NCBI RefSeq assembly: GCF_016801865.2
Contig: NC_068938.1
Location: forward strand, 223,402,663-223,466,662
Direction of reading: 5' to 3'
Length of the DNA: 64,000 nucleotides
From: Culex pipiens pallens
Lineage: Eukaryota; Arthropoda; Insecta; Diptera; Culicidae
Positions 48,401-59,165 of the stretch are shown here, one piece after another. Within the stretch, counting starts at the first letter, position 1. The number at the start of each line of letters is the position of its first letter. Both the position numbers and the translations under genes were made by a program. The notes under the pieces are model-generated. The model saw nothing but the letters and a program-made list of their open reading frames with translations. It ran no database searches and was not told the origin of the DNA.

Positions 48401-48917
48401 CATGGGTATCAAACGAAGTGAAATTTAGAATACATTTTCACTTTGTAAGAGTCTTTTTTGTAAACTTATAATTTTTTTATAAAATACCGTATTTTTTCGA
48501 AAATACTCAAATTTTCATAATTCGCAATAAGGGTTTCAAATGAAGCAAAAACTCTGATAAAGCGAAAATGCAAACAGCATTTTGAATTGTTTAATACCCA
48601 TGCAACAAATTATTAAAATATAATTGCTTTTTGCCTTTTTTGTTTTTTTCAAGATTTCACAGCCACTTTTCATTTTTATTAGCTGTTTCACGCATTTTCT
48701 ACTTTAGAATGATACCATTATCATTGAAATTGTGAAAAAATGCGTATATGCACAGTCTGGGACAATACACAAATTACTGCATGCATACATTTTCATGAAA
48801 AATATTTTTTGTCAAAAACACAGCCAAAGCCCATAAATTGTCTTAAATTTTTAGAGTTCTTCTTTTACTATTTTCTTTTTGAATGAAATTCTGTTTTTTG
48901 ATTCCGTAAGTCCGAAT
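45484..48917. other. Non-coding block with one weak exon candidate
   Basis: Single-copy DNA from about 45900 to 48150, then AT-rich. A T run of 19 bases lies near 48020-48038. Frames of 109 codons (47225-47554, plus), 86 codons (47411-47671, minus) and 61 codons (46774-46959, plus) show no domain. The dispersed motif occurs at 46505 and 47503. The minus-strand frame at 46134-46336 is listed separately. Confidence 0.45.
46137..46336 (-). other. Possible exon: 66-codon frame after a strong acceptor
   Basis: On the minus strand TTAATTTTTTGCCTCGCAG ends at a good acceptor, and the following TTGTGTAATTTAATTGAATG stays open for 66 codons to a TGA. The peptide includes WKLVFCHFCLRIYL and SLQQLLDYIEHGKC, with seven cysteines, but matches no family I recognise. 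No donor or partner exon was found, and a frame this long can arise by chance. Treated as a hypothesis only. Confidence 0.15.
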
Positions 48918-49063
48918 AAATCATTTTGCATCTTTGATTTTTCCATACACATTTGAGGCAAATATTCAAAAATCTGTATCTTGAAAAGTTGTTTTATGAT
49001 CAAATAGGTGTCTTCGGCAAAGTTATAGGTTATTAATGCACTATTCAGAAAAAAAGAGTACAC
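48918..49063 (+). repeat. Diverged dispersed repeat, copy 4 of 5
   Basis: Carries AAATCATTTTGCATC, TTTTTCCATACACATTTGA, AAAATCTGTATCTTGAAAAG and GGTGTCTTCGGCAAAGTTAT in order; the best-preserved copy of the family seen at 2560. Confidence 0.65.
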
Positions 49064-52000
49064 TTTTGTTTTGGTTTTTTTAACTCACTTTTTATTACAA
49101 AAGGTGTGATTTTTGTTATACATTATTATTAATTTCTAAAAATATTGATTTTTGGAAAGAATCGAAAATTCTTCTGGAAAAAATCCGATTTTCCGATCCG
49201 ATTTTGAAAAAACAATAATGTAATATCTGAGGAAATCCTTTACATTTTTTATATTACTGTTTTGTCGAATCAAAAACGTCAACAAATTTTAGGGTATCTG
49301 AAATATGGCCTTGAATTAAAATTTCAATCGATGATATCATAAAAACTATCAATCCAATTTTTAATTTTAAAATGTGAAATTCAGATTTTAATTCACATTT
49401 TTTTTAAACTGTATTGAAAAGTGTTATTTTTTTTATGTAGTATGAATGGCATTTGAAATATAGTTATTATCAACGACATTTATTCAATGAGCATCTTGAA
49501 AATCGTTTAATTTCCCAAAGCCTACTTCAATCTCCTGAAATTGCTTTCACTTTTGCATCGGGAAGCCAGTACCACAATGCACTTCCTCTCATTGCCATGT
49601 CCACACCTCGTGATGAGCGCTTCGAGTGCATCTTCCTCGATAGGGGCCGCGTCGAAAAATATCGTCAGAGTTCTCTACCAAGCGGAGACACCGGGGAGTA
49701 AACGATACTTTGGTCGAGAGGGTGCCATTTTCCGCGACACCCTGCGGCGACCGCAGCAGCAATGCAAACTTGCCAAGCCAAGAGTCAATGCAAATAACGC
49801 TCACTCTCGGTACACATCCGTCGGTTGTCAGTTACCGTTTGCCTTGTCCCAGCGCCGTCACCGCCATCGAGGACCCTGGGAAACTGTGGGTTTGAAAAAC
49901 AGGAAACGGTGTGACGAGCGAAACGTCAGTCGGTGGATGTAGTTTGAGGCGGGATTGAGATGGGGGTGACCTCGGTTCAAAGTGGTGACCACTCAAGTTC
50001 AGAAGACTTCAAAGGGAGGGGGTTTGCTTCTACTGTATAGGTCCAAGTAGGCCGTGGATGTTGGAGGCATCTTTTGGCCTGCTATGTTTTTTCGTATTAC
50101 GTAACCATCTCATCGTCATTCATCTCGGCGAAACCAATACACTGAAATCGTAAGGATTAATAATGGCTTGCCATTGAGATGATGGCACGTTTTCCGAAGG
50201 AATTTATTTTTGGACGTTACCCCCTCCACCGGTATGCCAATAAACTTTACAGCCAACGGGCTTTGACTTTGGGATATCGATGGAAAACCCTTCGCCTGCT
50301 CCGTTCTGAGCCATTTTTCCTATTTGCTCGCATGGATTGCTATGTTTCGCAGCCGTTGTGAGTACGTCCCGAAAATATCGCTGTGTTTGAAGAGGAGCAG
50401 CGTACATCGCCGAACAGAAAAAAAAACAAGATTTTCTCTCTCCACCAAACAAAGTCGTGTTTTAGAAAGTACCAATCATGTTCGCAAACGCACAACCTCA
50501 CACAAATTTTCCGATTTACTCACATCAGAAAAGCACTTTTTGCCCGTCAGCGGCAGATGCCTACTGTGATTGCGTTTTTCCACAAGCGCGTCGAAGAAAA
50601 ACCGCCCAACTAAAGAGCCACATAGCCTTCTGCGATGGGAATCAAAATTGCCCCACCAAAGTCCATACATCACAGCAACCTCTGGTCTGGACCTATCGGC
50701 GGGGAAAATGTCGGTGGGACGTGTTTTATTACGCGATTTTTCATCATTAATCTGATGGGGGGGAGAGGGTGGGGATGGTTTGGACATGTGTACATTTGTT
50801 CATCAATTACACGCTCACCTTACACCGTGTGTGTGTGTACATAATGCTGCTGCTATCGAGTTATTTTTTTTTTTTTTTGTTTGCTCTCTGCTGCGCTGAA
50901 CCATATTTAAGGGAAAACATTGTAGAGCTCTGATGAAGAAAAGTTCGGCTTAAGGGGGAAGGTGGTGGAGGCAAATACCTTTCGCGCCTTCTCACTAATG
51001 AAGACCGATGTCGACGTGACGTTTGTGGTTAAATGAAAATGAAATTTATTAGACATTCCTTTAATTAATGAAATTTATCTGCGCTCTATACCTGATGCGG
51101 TTCACTGCAACGTGCCGTGAATTGGCGATGATTCGCGGCAAAACGGGAGAGAAAACGAGCAGAGTTGGAAAAAGCGAGGAAATTTATTGATAAGATAAGT
51201 TATTGGAGCTAATTGAATACTATGTATCAGGTTGAACTAGATTGGCGTTTCCGGAGCTTGGCGTTTGAAGCCTCACCTCACCTCGCATATATGGAGCTCG
51301 AGACGGCTACTAACGAGATTAGGCCAGTGCGAGACTGCGAGGTGGTGGTTTCCCGGGCGATCAGGCGAAAGTGATGCATGTTTTTTTTTTTCATTGACTC
51401 GTATGAAAAATGGACCAATTATTCATTTTGCGTTGCGTCTAATCTTTTTGACGCACGTAAAAAGTCGTCACGTGTTTTCGGATAACGTTAGCGCAGTAGG
51501 CGGAGATTAGTTGTTGTGAATTGTGAGAGCTATCGTTTTTGAACCTGATGTATTTTTTTTTTGAAATGCATGAGAATAGAAGAGCTCTTGCAAAACTAAC
51601 TTTTTATGCAAAAACATTATAAGTTTTATTTTGGAATCCCAATTATTTAGCAAAAAACAACATCGTTTAATAATCCAAAAAAACGACTCATGTTGGAGGA
51701 AAATATTATAAAATTTGATTTTCTAAACCTGGCTATTGTTTGTTTATTTTCAAAAAAAAACTGGTCATGTTTCAAAGACTGCAAAAACAGAATTATATTT
51801 TTAAACCAATTAATTTTTGAAGAATCGAGTTGAAAAGAATTCAAAAACTAACAGGTATATTTAATTCTATTCTTTCTCAAAGAACTGGTCCTGTTGCAAA
51901 ACTACCAGAAATGAATGAAATCATCTTCAAAATAATCCAAAGAACTGCAGCTGCTGCAGCTCAGGTTTAAAAGAATGTAAAAACTCACCCAAATAACATT

Positions 52001-52520
52001 CAATGAAAATTATTCCAAAATTTTAAAATCAAGCCTAACTTTTGAAAAGGACTACAAACAGATGATATTCTATTTTTATTAAAGATATCAAAATATTTCG
52101 CAAAATTTTCAATTTCGTTAGTTTGAGCATATCGTTAGTTTGAAATAACATTACAGGTGACATTTAGAAAAAAATAGTTTTTATCGATTTGAATTTTTTC
52201 TGAGGCTGTATCTCAGAAAATTGTAGAAAATATTCTCAGCTCATCAAAAAAATCAGACGTGCCTTTCTTTCAACAAGCATTTTTTTAAATTATCAAAAAA
52301 AAACCAAAGGAAATCGAAAATGTATACCTAAAATTACCTTTAACATGAATACGGTACATTTTATCAAAAACTAAAAAAATTAAGTACTTTTTGATTACAA
52401 ATTAAAATTTGCATTAAAAAATGAATTTAATTTTTTTTTCCAGGATTTAAATAGATTCCAAAAGAAAACGATTTTTGTTTTTCTCAAAAAAAACATTTCA
52501 GATTTTGCACCATCTCGAAC
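49064..52520. other. Non-coding stretch, no gene recognised
   Basis: AT-rich to 49440, single-copy block 49490-51540, AT-rich to 52520. The longest frame is 133 codons (49541-49942, plus); 103 codons (50476-50787, minus) and 90 codons (50478-50750, plus) overlap on opposite strands. A GT run at 50829-50840 and a T run near 50863-50878 are simple repeats. The dispersed motif occurs at 49520, 50046, 50077, 50294, 50559 and 51495. Confidence 0.45.
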
Positions 52521-53604
52521 ATTACGAAAATAAAAAAAGGTGCAAAAAAAGTTTGTACACCTTTCGAAAAATTAACATAAATAATGTTATTTGTTGACAA
52601 ATCACCATAAATCCAGTCTCCCAACTCCAAATAGGCATCCTTGACTGATTAAAAACATAATTTGGATTGAATATAAAGTTACTACTTAGTATAAAAGTTT
52701 ATGTAACTCTGGAAATTCTATATAAAACTTATCTAAACTTAATTTTGCAAACCTTTAATTCAAATAAATGTCAATATATTACCATAGAATTGCTAAATAA
52801 ACATTTTGGAGTGGGTATAACACCGTTTTGGGGGTATTTGTATCGATAGAATAGATTTTTCGTTGGAATTTCGTACCAACCCGGAATTACGTCGTAGGAA
52901 AATCCGCCGGCATCCGAACCGGTCCACGATTCACAAGTCAACCTATGTGGAATCGGAAAGGGCATAAAATTTCCGATCTTTTGATACCCATACATCTAGG
53001 TTTTCTTTAAAACCTACGTTTTTAAATACCTGGGCAAAAAGTAAGTTTGATCCACGAGAACAAAAATTACGAAATTCCATACATTTTAGGCAGGTTGCTC
53101 AAACGAAATCATAACAACGTTTTTGCTTAGGTATTTAAAAACGTGGGTTTTAAAGAAAACCTGGAAGTATGGGTATCAAAAGATCAGAAATTTTATGCAC
53201 TTTCTGATGCCGTCGGATTTTCCGACGACGTAATTCCGGGTTGGTACGAAATTCCAACGAAAAATCTATTCTATCGATACAAATACCCCCAAAACGGTGT
53301 TATACCCACTCCAAAATGTTTATTTAGCAATTATATGGTAATATATTGACATTTATTTGAATTAAAAGTTTGCAAAATTAAGTTTAGATAAGTTTTATAT
53401 AGAATTTCCAGAGTTATATAAACTTTTATACTAAGTAGTTAGTAAACTTTATATTCAATCCAAATTATGTTTTTAATCAGTCAAGGATGCCTATTTGGAG
53501 TTAAGAGACTGGATTTATGGTGATTTGTCAACAAATAACATTATTTATGTTAGTTTATCGAAAGGTGCACAAACTTTTTTTGCACCTTTTTTTATTTTCG
53601 TAAT
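52521..53604. repeat. Large inverted repeat, arms about 520 and 485 bp
   Basis: Left arm 52521-53040 and right arm 53120-53604 are reverse complements with few substitutions; the loop is about 80 bp. The outer ends are ATTACGAAAATAAAAAAAGG and its inverse. One large difference: about 40 bp of the left arm (near 52916-52955) is missing from the right. Short frames (74 codons minus at 52771-52995, 68 codons plus at 53143-53349) are the same sequence read from both arms. It is most likely a foldback transposable element; no target-site duplication could be fixed. Confidence 0.88.
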
Positions 53605-53889
53605 AGTATTTGTTATATAACTTTTTATAGAAATCATCTTTTCATGCGCTTTTTGTAGCTAAATGTTTGGCATGAGTTTCTGAGCAAAACGTAGTACTAG
53701 GTTCCTGTCAAACTTTAAATTTTTTACATGTTTCATCACAAAATGTGCATAGTGCCCAAGGGGTGTAAATACTTTTTTTATGTACTGTAGAAGACGTATT
53801 TTTTAGTGAACTTGAACATATAAAAAAAACAAAAATTTTAAAATACTTATTTTGAGAATTTAAAAAGTGAAATAAAAAATCCGTATTTT

Positions 53890-53990
53890 TTTCTCGTGTC
53901 CTAATTAATAACCTACAACATTGCCGAAGACCATCAAAAAATCTCTTCACAATTTTTTTTGTTTGATCAGCCCCCAAAAATTGCTTCTTT
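53890..53990 (-). repeat. Diverged dispersed repeat, copy 5 of 5
   Basis: The reverse complement reads TTTTTTGATGGTCTTCGGCA, ATGTTGTAGGTTATTAATTA and GGACACGAG, matching the core of the family at 2560 and 48918. Confidence 0.55.
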
Positions 53991-54636
53991 TGACATCCAC
54001 ATAAAAAAATGAAATCGTAAAGAGCTCTATTTAAATATTTTTGAAAAATTCAAATTAAATAAATCGAAGACAAAGTCTGCAACGTTCATGATTAATCAAA
54101 TTTTAATCAATTTTTTCGTAATCTTGAAAAGCTATATTACTTTCACTCACAGGGTTCCCATATCTGCAATACTTTTATTTAAAAGTTCCAAATTTGGTAG
54201 GATTGAAATAGAGGTTTTTATGTGTTAATTCTCACTATTCTTTGATTTTTTTATTTTGTACCAAAAATAAATCCTGCTTCATTTTACTCTCGACCGTTTG
54301 CTGTAGATGACTGCTGTCTCCAGTTTGCCTTCAACCAAAAAGCGCTCACTCCCAAGCATGCTCCTTTCATCCTAGCGAAAGTTCGTCGTCATCACCGCCT
54401 ACTCGAATGCATCAACCCAACCATACCAACCAACGCAAACCACCAAATCACAGCCAATCTTTCAGAACAAAACCCATCACTCTCATCGCCCGCGCCTACT
54501 ATGATGCCTGTGTGCGATATGTTGTGGGTGGCTTACGGTAACCGCGTTTACCAGCGAGGCTCTCCACACTAATCAATACTGAGTGGTCTGCTGAAAATAT
54601 CCACACAGACGAAAAACTCATTCATTAGGCAGTCAC

Positions 54637-54806
54637 GGGACTATCCATAAACCACGTGGACACTTTTTTGGGAATCTCAACCCCCCCCCCCCCCCCCTTC
54701 GTGGACAATTGCCCATACAAAAAAAATCTTTTTTGTATGGAGCGTGGACAATCGCTTACCCCCCCCCCCCCCCCCCTAAAGTGTCCACGTGGTTTATGGA
54801 TGGTCC
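54637..54806. mobile_element. Small MITE with 30-bp terminal inverted repeats and poly-C tracts
   Basis: The left end GGGACTATCCATAAACCACG continues TGGACACTTT; the right end is its inverse with a few mismatches (AAAGTGTCCACGTGGTTTAT then GGATGGTCCC). Inside lie two runs of about 18-19 C and a central hairpin, CCATACAAAAAAAATC then TTTTTTGTATGG. Total length is about 170 bp, without coding capacity. The C tracts are in the same orientation on one strand, so they are not part of the inverted arms. Confidence 0.8.
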
Positions 54807-56117
54807 CCACAGAAAATTGGCAATTTCCACCGGGTTTTGGCCGGTAGTTCTGATTCTTCGAACCCGTCAGCTGCTCAAGCCGCGCGATACTTGGTAGACT
54901 GGTGGAGTGCAAACAGGGTCAAGTCTAGTACCAATTATGTGCTTCCTCCTCCCCCCTTCCTGCCGAGTCCAAGAACCCGGTCATTGTTTTGCGCCCTAGG
55001 CCTGCTTTGACGGTGATTGGTGCTGGTGCAATCGTCTGTCTGTAGCGAAGAAGAAGAAGGTGGTGCTCGATTAAATGGCGCAATCCGCGGAAAACTTGCA
55101 CGCAAAGCACACAGTACACATTCGAGCGCTCGGGAGCTTTTACCCTAATCTAAGCAATTGCAAAATATGCCAAGAGAGACGATAGACGGGCGGTTTGGTT
55201 GGTTGGCTGACGGTGGGATTTGGAATTGCAAAATGCAGCAGCATTCTGATCGTTGAAGCAGCTCGCTCTGAACAACAATCGACACGGCTGCTGGATTGAA
55301 GTGCATCTCGCGTGGATGCTGAAGCATCAACAATCATCCTCCCGTAGATGGGTTGCGGCAGAACAGCAGTTTTATGTGAATGCGCAACTATTTTGGTTAT
55401 TTTTCGAGTGTGTTTTAACTGGTGTGATTTTGCGATGCTGTCGCAGCGGCAATTTTTGTTTTCCTTCACTCTTCGAGCAGAGCGCAGAGTGGTCTGCAGA
55501 CCAAAGAAAAAAACGGTGGTGATTTTCGATATTGATGCAGTTAAATATTTTGGTTTTGCAGCAGTGCGCTTCAGAGCTCCAAAATTGCCTCCAAACGAGG
55601 TCAAGCGTCGTCGAGGCGAAAAATATTTGCGCTTTAAATATTCGCTCGCAATGGAAGTTCACTGTCGAAATCTCCGAGGAGGAGACTGCGGTGCAAAACG
55701 AGCCCTGCAACGCGATAAAACGGCAATTTCCCAGAGCCTACTTAGTCGCAAACAATGTCGATTTGCAATACCCCGCGCCTCCTCGCGATCAATTGTTTGT
55801 CCAACGCCGACTTCGATACACCTTTCCTATTTTGCCGAAGACTACAATTCCATCCGATAGCAATCGGCAGCGGGCTTTCAATGGCAAGAAGCGCCTGACG
55901 CTGGTCTGCTGTGGCATCGTGACAAAAAAGGTTGCACTCAACGACGACGACGACGACAACGACGGCAGCGAATGAATGGATGCTGTGATTCTTGCCATTT
56001 TTCTTCCTTCCATTGATGCGAAATCTGCCCGTCGTCGTCGACGACGGTGTGCAAGAATGCAATTGTTGTTGTAGTATCGAAAGGTTAGATTACCCTAACC
56101 TCTCTCAGAAAAAAGGT
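54807..56117. other. Single-copy non-coding block
   Basis: GC-richer DNA. Frames of 170 codons (55348-55860, plus), 154 codons (55140-55604, minus), 147 codons (55532-55975, plus) and 112 codons (55372-55710, minus) overlap heavily in several frames, which reflects low stop density rather than coding. Short trinucleotide runs (GAC, GTC) occur at 55940-56046. The dispersed motif occurs at 55000 and 55736, and upstream at 54397 and 54494. Confidence 0.45.
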
Positions 56118-56410
56118 CTACTTCAGCGTCTTCTTCTCATTCTTTGTGGGGGCCGATAATTCAATTAGGCAATCGATACCAGCGCCATTGACGCCACTGC
56201 CTGCTTGGATGACCTGCAGGATGGAAATGCAAGAAGCACCAACTAAGAGCAATGGAACAATGGAGCGATAGCTGAATTGATCGGAGGTTGTTAGTCGCAG
56301 ATGAAGATATCCGGACGGGGACATCTTGCCGGAAATTGATGCAATTTGCAGATCTTCTTTGATATTGCCGGATGGTGTGAGTTTAAGTTTCCGTGGTATG
56401 GGGCTGAGGT
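56118..56410 (-). CDS. Candidate terminal coding exon, unrecognised protein
   Basis: On the minus strand an acceptor-like TTGTTGACCTAGTCTCTTGC (AG at CTAAAG, exon from 56410; or at CCTAG, from 56423) opens a frame of about 97 codons to a TAG at 56120-56118. Residues include LKLTPSGNIKEDLQ, MSPSGYLHLRLTTSDQF, a hydrophobic run SIVPLLLVGASCISILQVIQ, and an end APTKNEKKTLK. Joined with phase 1, it would continue the signal-peptide-like exon at 57976-58057, giving a predicted protein of about 124 residues. I recognise no family. A second acceptor-like site, TTTCCATCCTGCAG then GTCATC, lies inside (near 56216) and would give a different, shorter frame. No polyadenylation signal is seen nearby. Existence of this exon is inference. 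Confidence 0.25.
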
Positions 56411-56942
56411 CTTTAGCAAGAGACTAGGTCAACAAGAAATAATGAACTTCATGTCCAGTCAAGTGCCCACTAGCTTTTAAAATACAGCTTATACAAATAT
56501 TTGCGACTAGTTTTATTGAACTCGGAGTGGGTCGGAATTTTCGGGGCCAGAATTGTCGGGATTTTTCAAAAACCGGAAATTCCCAAATCCCGGTTTTTTT
56601 TATGTTTTCCCAGTTTTCCCTAAAGAGAAACAAATTATACAAATTTCAGTCTGGAAATTCAGATTCAAGTTCAGATTAAAGTCTAGATTATCACCAGTTG
56701 ATGAGTCTATGAGTTCAAGCTTTAAGAACTTAAACTTTAAAATATGGTTTTTTACCATTTTAAAAATATACCGGAATCCGAAATCTAGGTTCAAACGATA
56801 CCTTATTTGACATTGAATTGCTAGATATTATTGAATTGCTAGATATTAAAAAAAATGCTAGATATTAAAGAAAAATAAATAATTTTCAAATCATCCTAAA
56901 ATATGGCCGAAAATGTTAATCAAAATAAATAGCAAAACTTAC

Positions 56943-57006
56943 TACTTGTCACCAGTCTATTCTGCAAAAATATGTGCCAATATTGATAACAAGAAGTCCC
57001 AATTAC
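56943..57006 (-). other. Candidate 64-nt exon (splice-site bounded)
   Basis: Minus strand: CTTTTGTTTTCTTTCTCG, then TTGCAG, followed directly by GTAATTGGGAC; 64 nt later GACAAGTA is followed by GTAAGTTTTG. It lies between the candidate first exon (57976-58057) and the candidate terminal exon (56118-56410). If included after the first exon in phase 1 it would bring an in-frame TAG, so it could act as a poison or recursive-splice exon. It shares its acceptor tract and words such as CACATAT and AATAG with the candidate at 45422-45483. Confidence 0.35.
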
Positions 57007-57975
57007 CTGCAACGAGAAAGAAAACAAAAGTTAATTTATCACTCACGTTAATCCCAACTGCCACATTGGAATGAAACGTCCTGTCCATTTCGAAATTGCC
57101 CCAGACAGAAGGGAAAAAATATCACCCAACCAAAAACGCCATTATCAACCTGTCACAAAGTCATCATAATCATCGGTCGAAATGGGATAACCGTTCAGAT
57201 CGCCAAGTGTGTCCATTCTCTCGATTACCTCTACTGACCTCTACCGAAAAAAGAGAAGCGCCCAAGTTTTCTATACTTCGAAAACGAGTGATAGAGATTG
57301 ATAACCTTTTTTTTGTCGAGTAGGGAATCAGACGAAAAACAACACGCACCAGGTATTATGATAAATGATGATGACACCTGGTTGGAATTTCCAACCTCTT
57401 CGCACACTCGACTTCATTCGTGGGGCAAAATATCTTTATATATAGATTTATCGACGGTTGGATGGTTCTCAAACTTCCAGAATGAATTTCAGGTGAAGTG
57501 TGAAAAATGAGACGAGTGGGGGAGGAAGGGTAAATTGAACGATGAAATGGAATTTTGTGCTTTGTGCCATTTCAAACGAGCACTCTTCTAACAAGAGGAA
57601 AAATGGCGTCCGTCTCCCCCTGTGGAGTGGATCTAATATATGTTTGGAATCTGGTCACGTTTTCCCGAAAGGATGATGACGAACACTCACACTCAATACT
57701 GGAGAGAGGTCAAAGGAAAATTTCAAATCGATCCAATGCGTCAGTCAGGGATTTCGTAACGAAATTGCCAATATGACAAACGAAGCAGGCGCCGAGAAGA
57801 AATAAGTCATTACGGCCGAAGAAAACTTAACTTTTCCCTTTACCCTATAATTTACTTCCCGAAATGAGGGGCGTTTTGTGAGTGTAACGAGTTGCTCGAA
57901 AGTAAAAAAAAAAGTCGAAAGAAAAGTACAAGCCTTTAACTTTTGCTCCCCACACAGTCTTAGTTGGTGGCTTAC

Positions 57976-58057
57976 CTTGCAATTTGCGCTGTTTTTGCGC
58001 TGGGCTGAGAAATCCCCAAAATGGAAGCAAACCGAGGAAAAAGAGGAATCGTGCCAT
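57976..58057 (-). CDS. Candidate first coding exon with a signal peptide
   Basis: On the minus strand GAACAAATGGCACG offers a good insect start context, and the first 20 residues, MARFLFFLGLLPFWGFLSPA, form a textbook secretion signal: a short basic head, a hydrophobic core and a small residue at the likely cleavage point. Seven more codons (QKQRKLQ) lead to CAAG followed by GTAAGCC, a consensus splice donor, leaving phase 1. An upstream in-frame ATG five codons earlier has a poorer context. The most plausible continuation is the exon at 56410-56118. Product unknown; if real, secreted or membrane-bound. Chance hydrophobic frames do occur in long non-coding DNA, hence moderate confidence. Confidence 0.35.
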
Positions 58058-59165
58058 TTGTTCGATCCCCATCCCGGGACGGCTCAGCGCCGAAAGTGGA
58101 AAGATCCAAAAGGGGCAAGACCGGAGAGTTTCGCACTAAATAATGCAAGAAGAACGCTACTGGTGCCCGCTGCTGCTTGATTTTTACGGCCCAACATTGA
58201 ACGGTGTTACGTCCGAAAAACCGTATTACTTATTCATATCTGATCTTTATTTTATAGAGAGATGCTACTCTTTCACTTGCTTTAACTTTTACACTCGATA
58301 TTTTCTCTCCCTTCCTCTTTTCAACTAATCCAGGACTGACTTACAAACTCGCTGTGTAACCTGTTTCGCGTGTACTCACACTTTGTTGATTCGTTTCACT
58401 AAAATCCCGACTGCGATCTATTTTTCATGAGTCGTCGCTTGGTCGTCGCCATCGTAGCAGGCCATGAGTTCCGCCGGGGGTAGGCTTTATCAGCAAATTG
58501 ATTTGCGATGGTTTTTCGGCTGGTTTTTGATGAGATTTTTCATCAGCGTAAATTGGGTTAAGTGTTATTACCCTTTTTTGTTGGGCGGCAACTTGGAAAA
58601 CGAGTGCACATACTCGAATCAGTTGCTACACGGCAAGTGATTTTATGGGAATGTTTAAATTTAATTTTGGAAATGGGTCACTCTACGAACAAATTTGGCC
58701 AATTTACCCGAATGCATTTGGAAACGTGACTAAATTGATTTAATCTAGCTGGAGAAACACCCTATTTTCCTTGAACACTTTCTCAGAAACATCTGGTTCA
58801 CAACATTTCCAGTGAAATGTTTATTAAACGAGATCAACTTTATCATGATATCTGTATTTACACTAGCCTCCAGCCGTTGCTGGTTCGCTAGCTAGTAGAA
58901 TATCCATTATCAAAACAAAGTAGCCAGCACCCAAATCAAACTTTATCCACATTTCTCTAAATTTGGTCGAAGAATGCGCAGCTTGCGAGATAAAATTTTG
59001 GTGTCTTAGAAAAAGTTGCATGGATTGGCAAGCCTAATAACTTTCTAGAAGACGAAAAATTTCCCAAAAATATTCCTGAAAAGTTAGATTAGGAACATCA
59101 CCCTAATGGTAAATTAACCTAATTTTCAACCAAACCAAAAGTTGTCCTTTTCCATAAGCAACAAC
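58058..59165. other. Non-coding stretch upstream of the candidate signal-peptide exon
   Basis: If the minus-strand exon is real, its promoter and 5' UTR lie here; no convincing TATA box or initiator was found. A 100-codon frame on the opposite strand (57878-58180, plus) overlaps the exon and shows no domain. The dispersed motif core occurs at 58456 (reverse) and, within the preceding part, at 57784. Confidence 0.4.

Noticed and set aside
52771..53349. Two similar short frames on opposite strands as paralogous genes
   Set aside because: They are the two arms of the inverted repeat read from each side.
55140..56062. Cluster of overlapping frames up to 170 codons in both strands
   Set aside because: Up to four frames are open at once with unlike residue content, reflecting base composition rather than selection.
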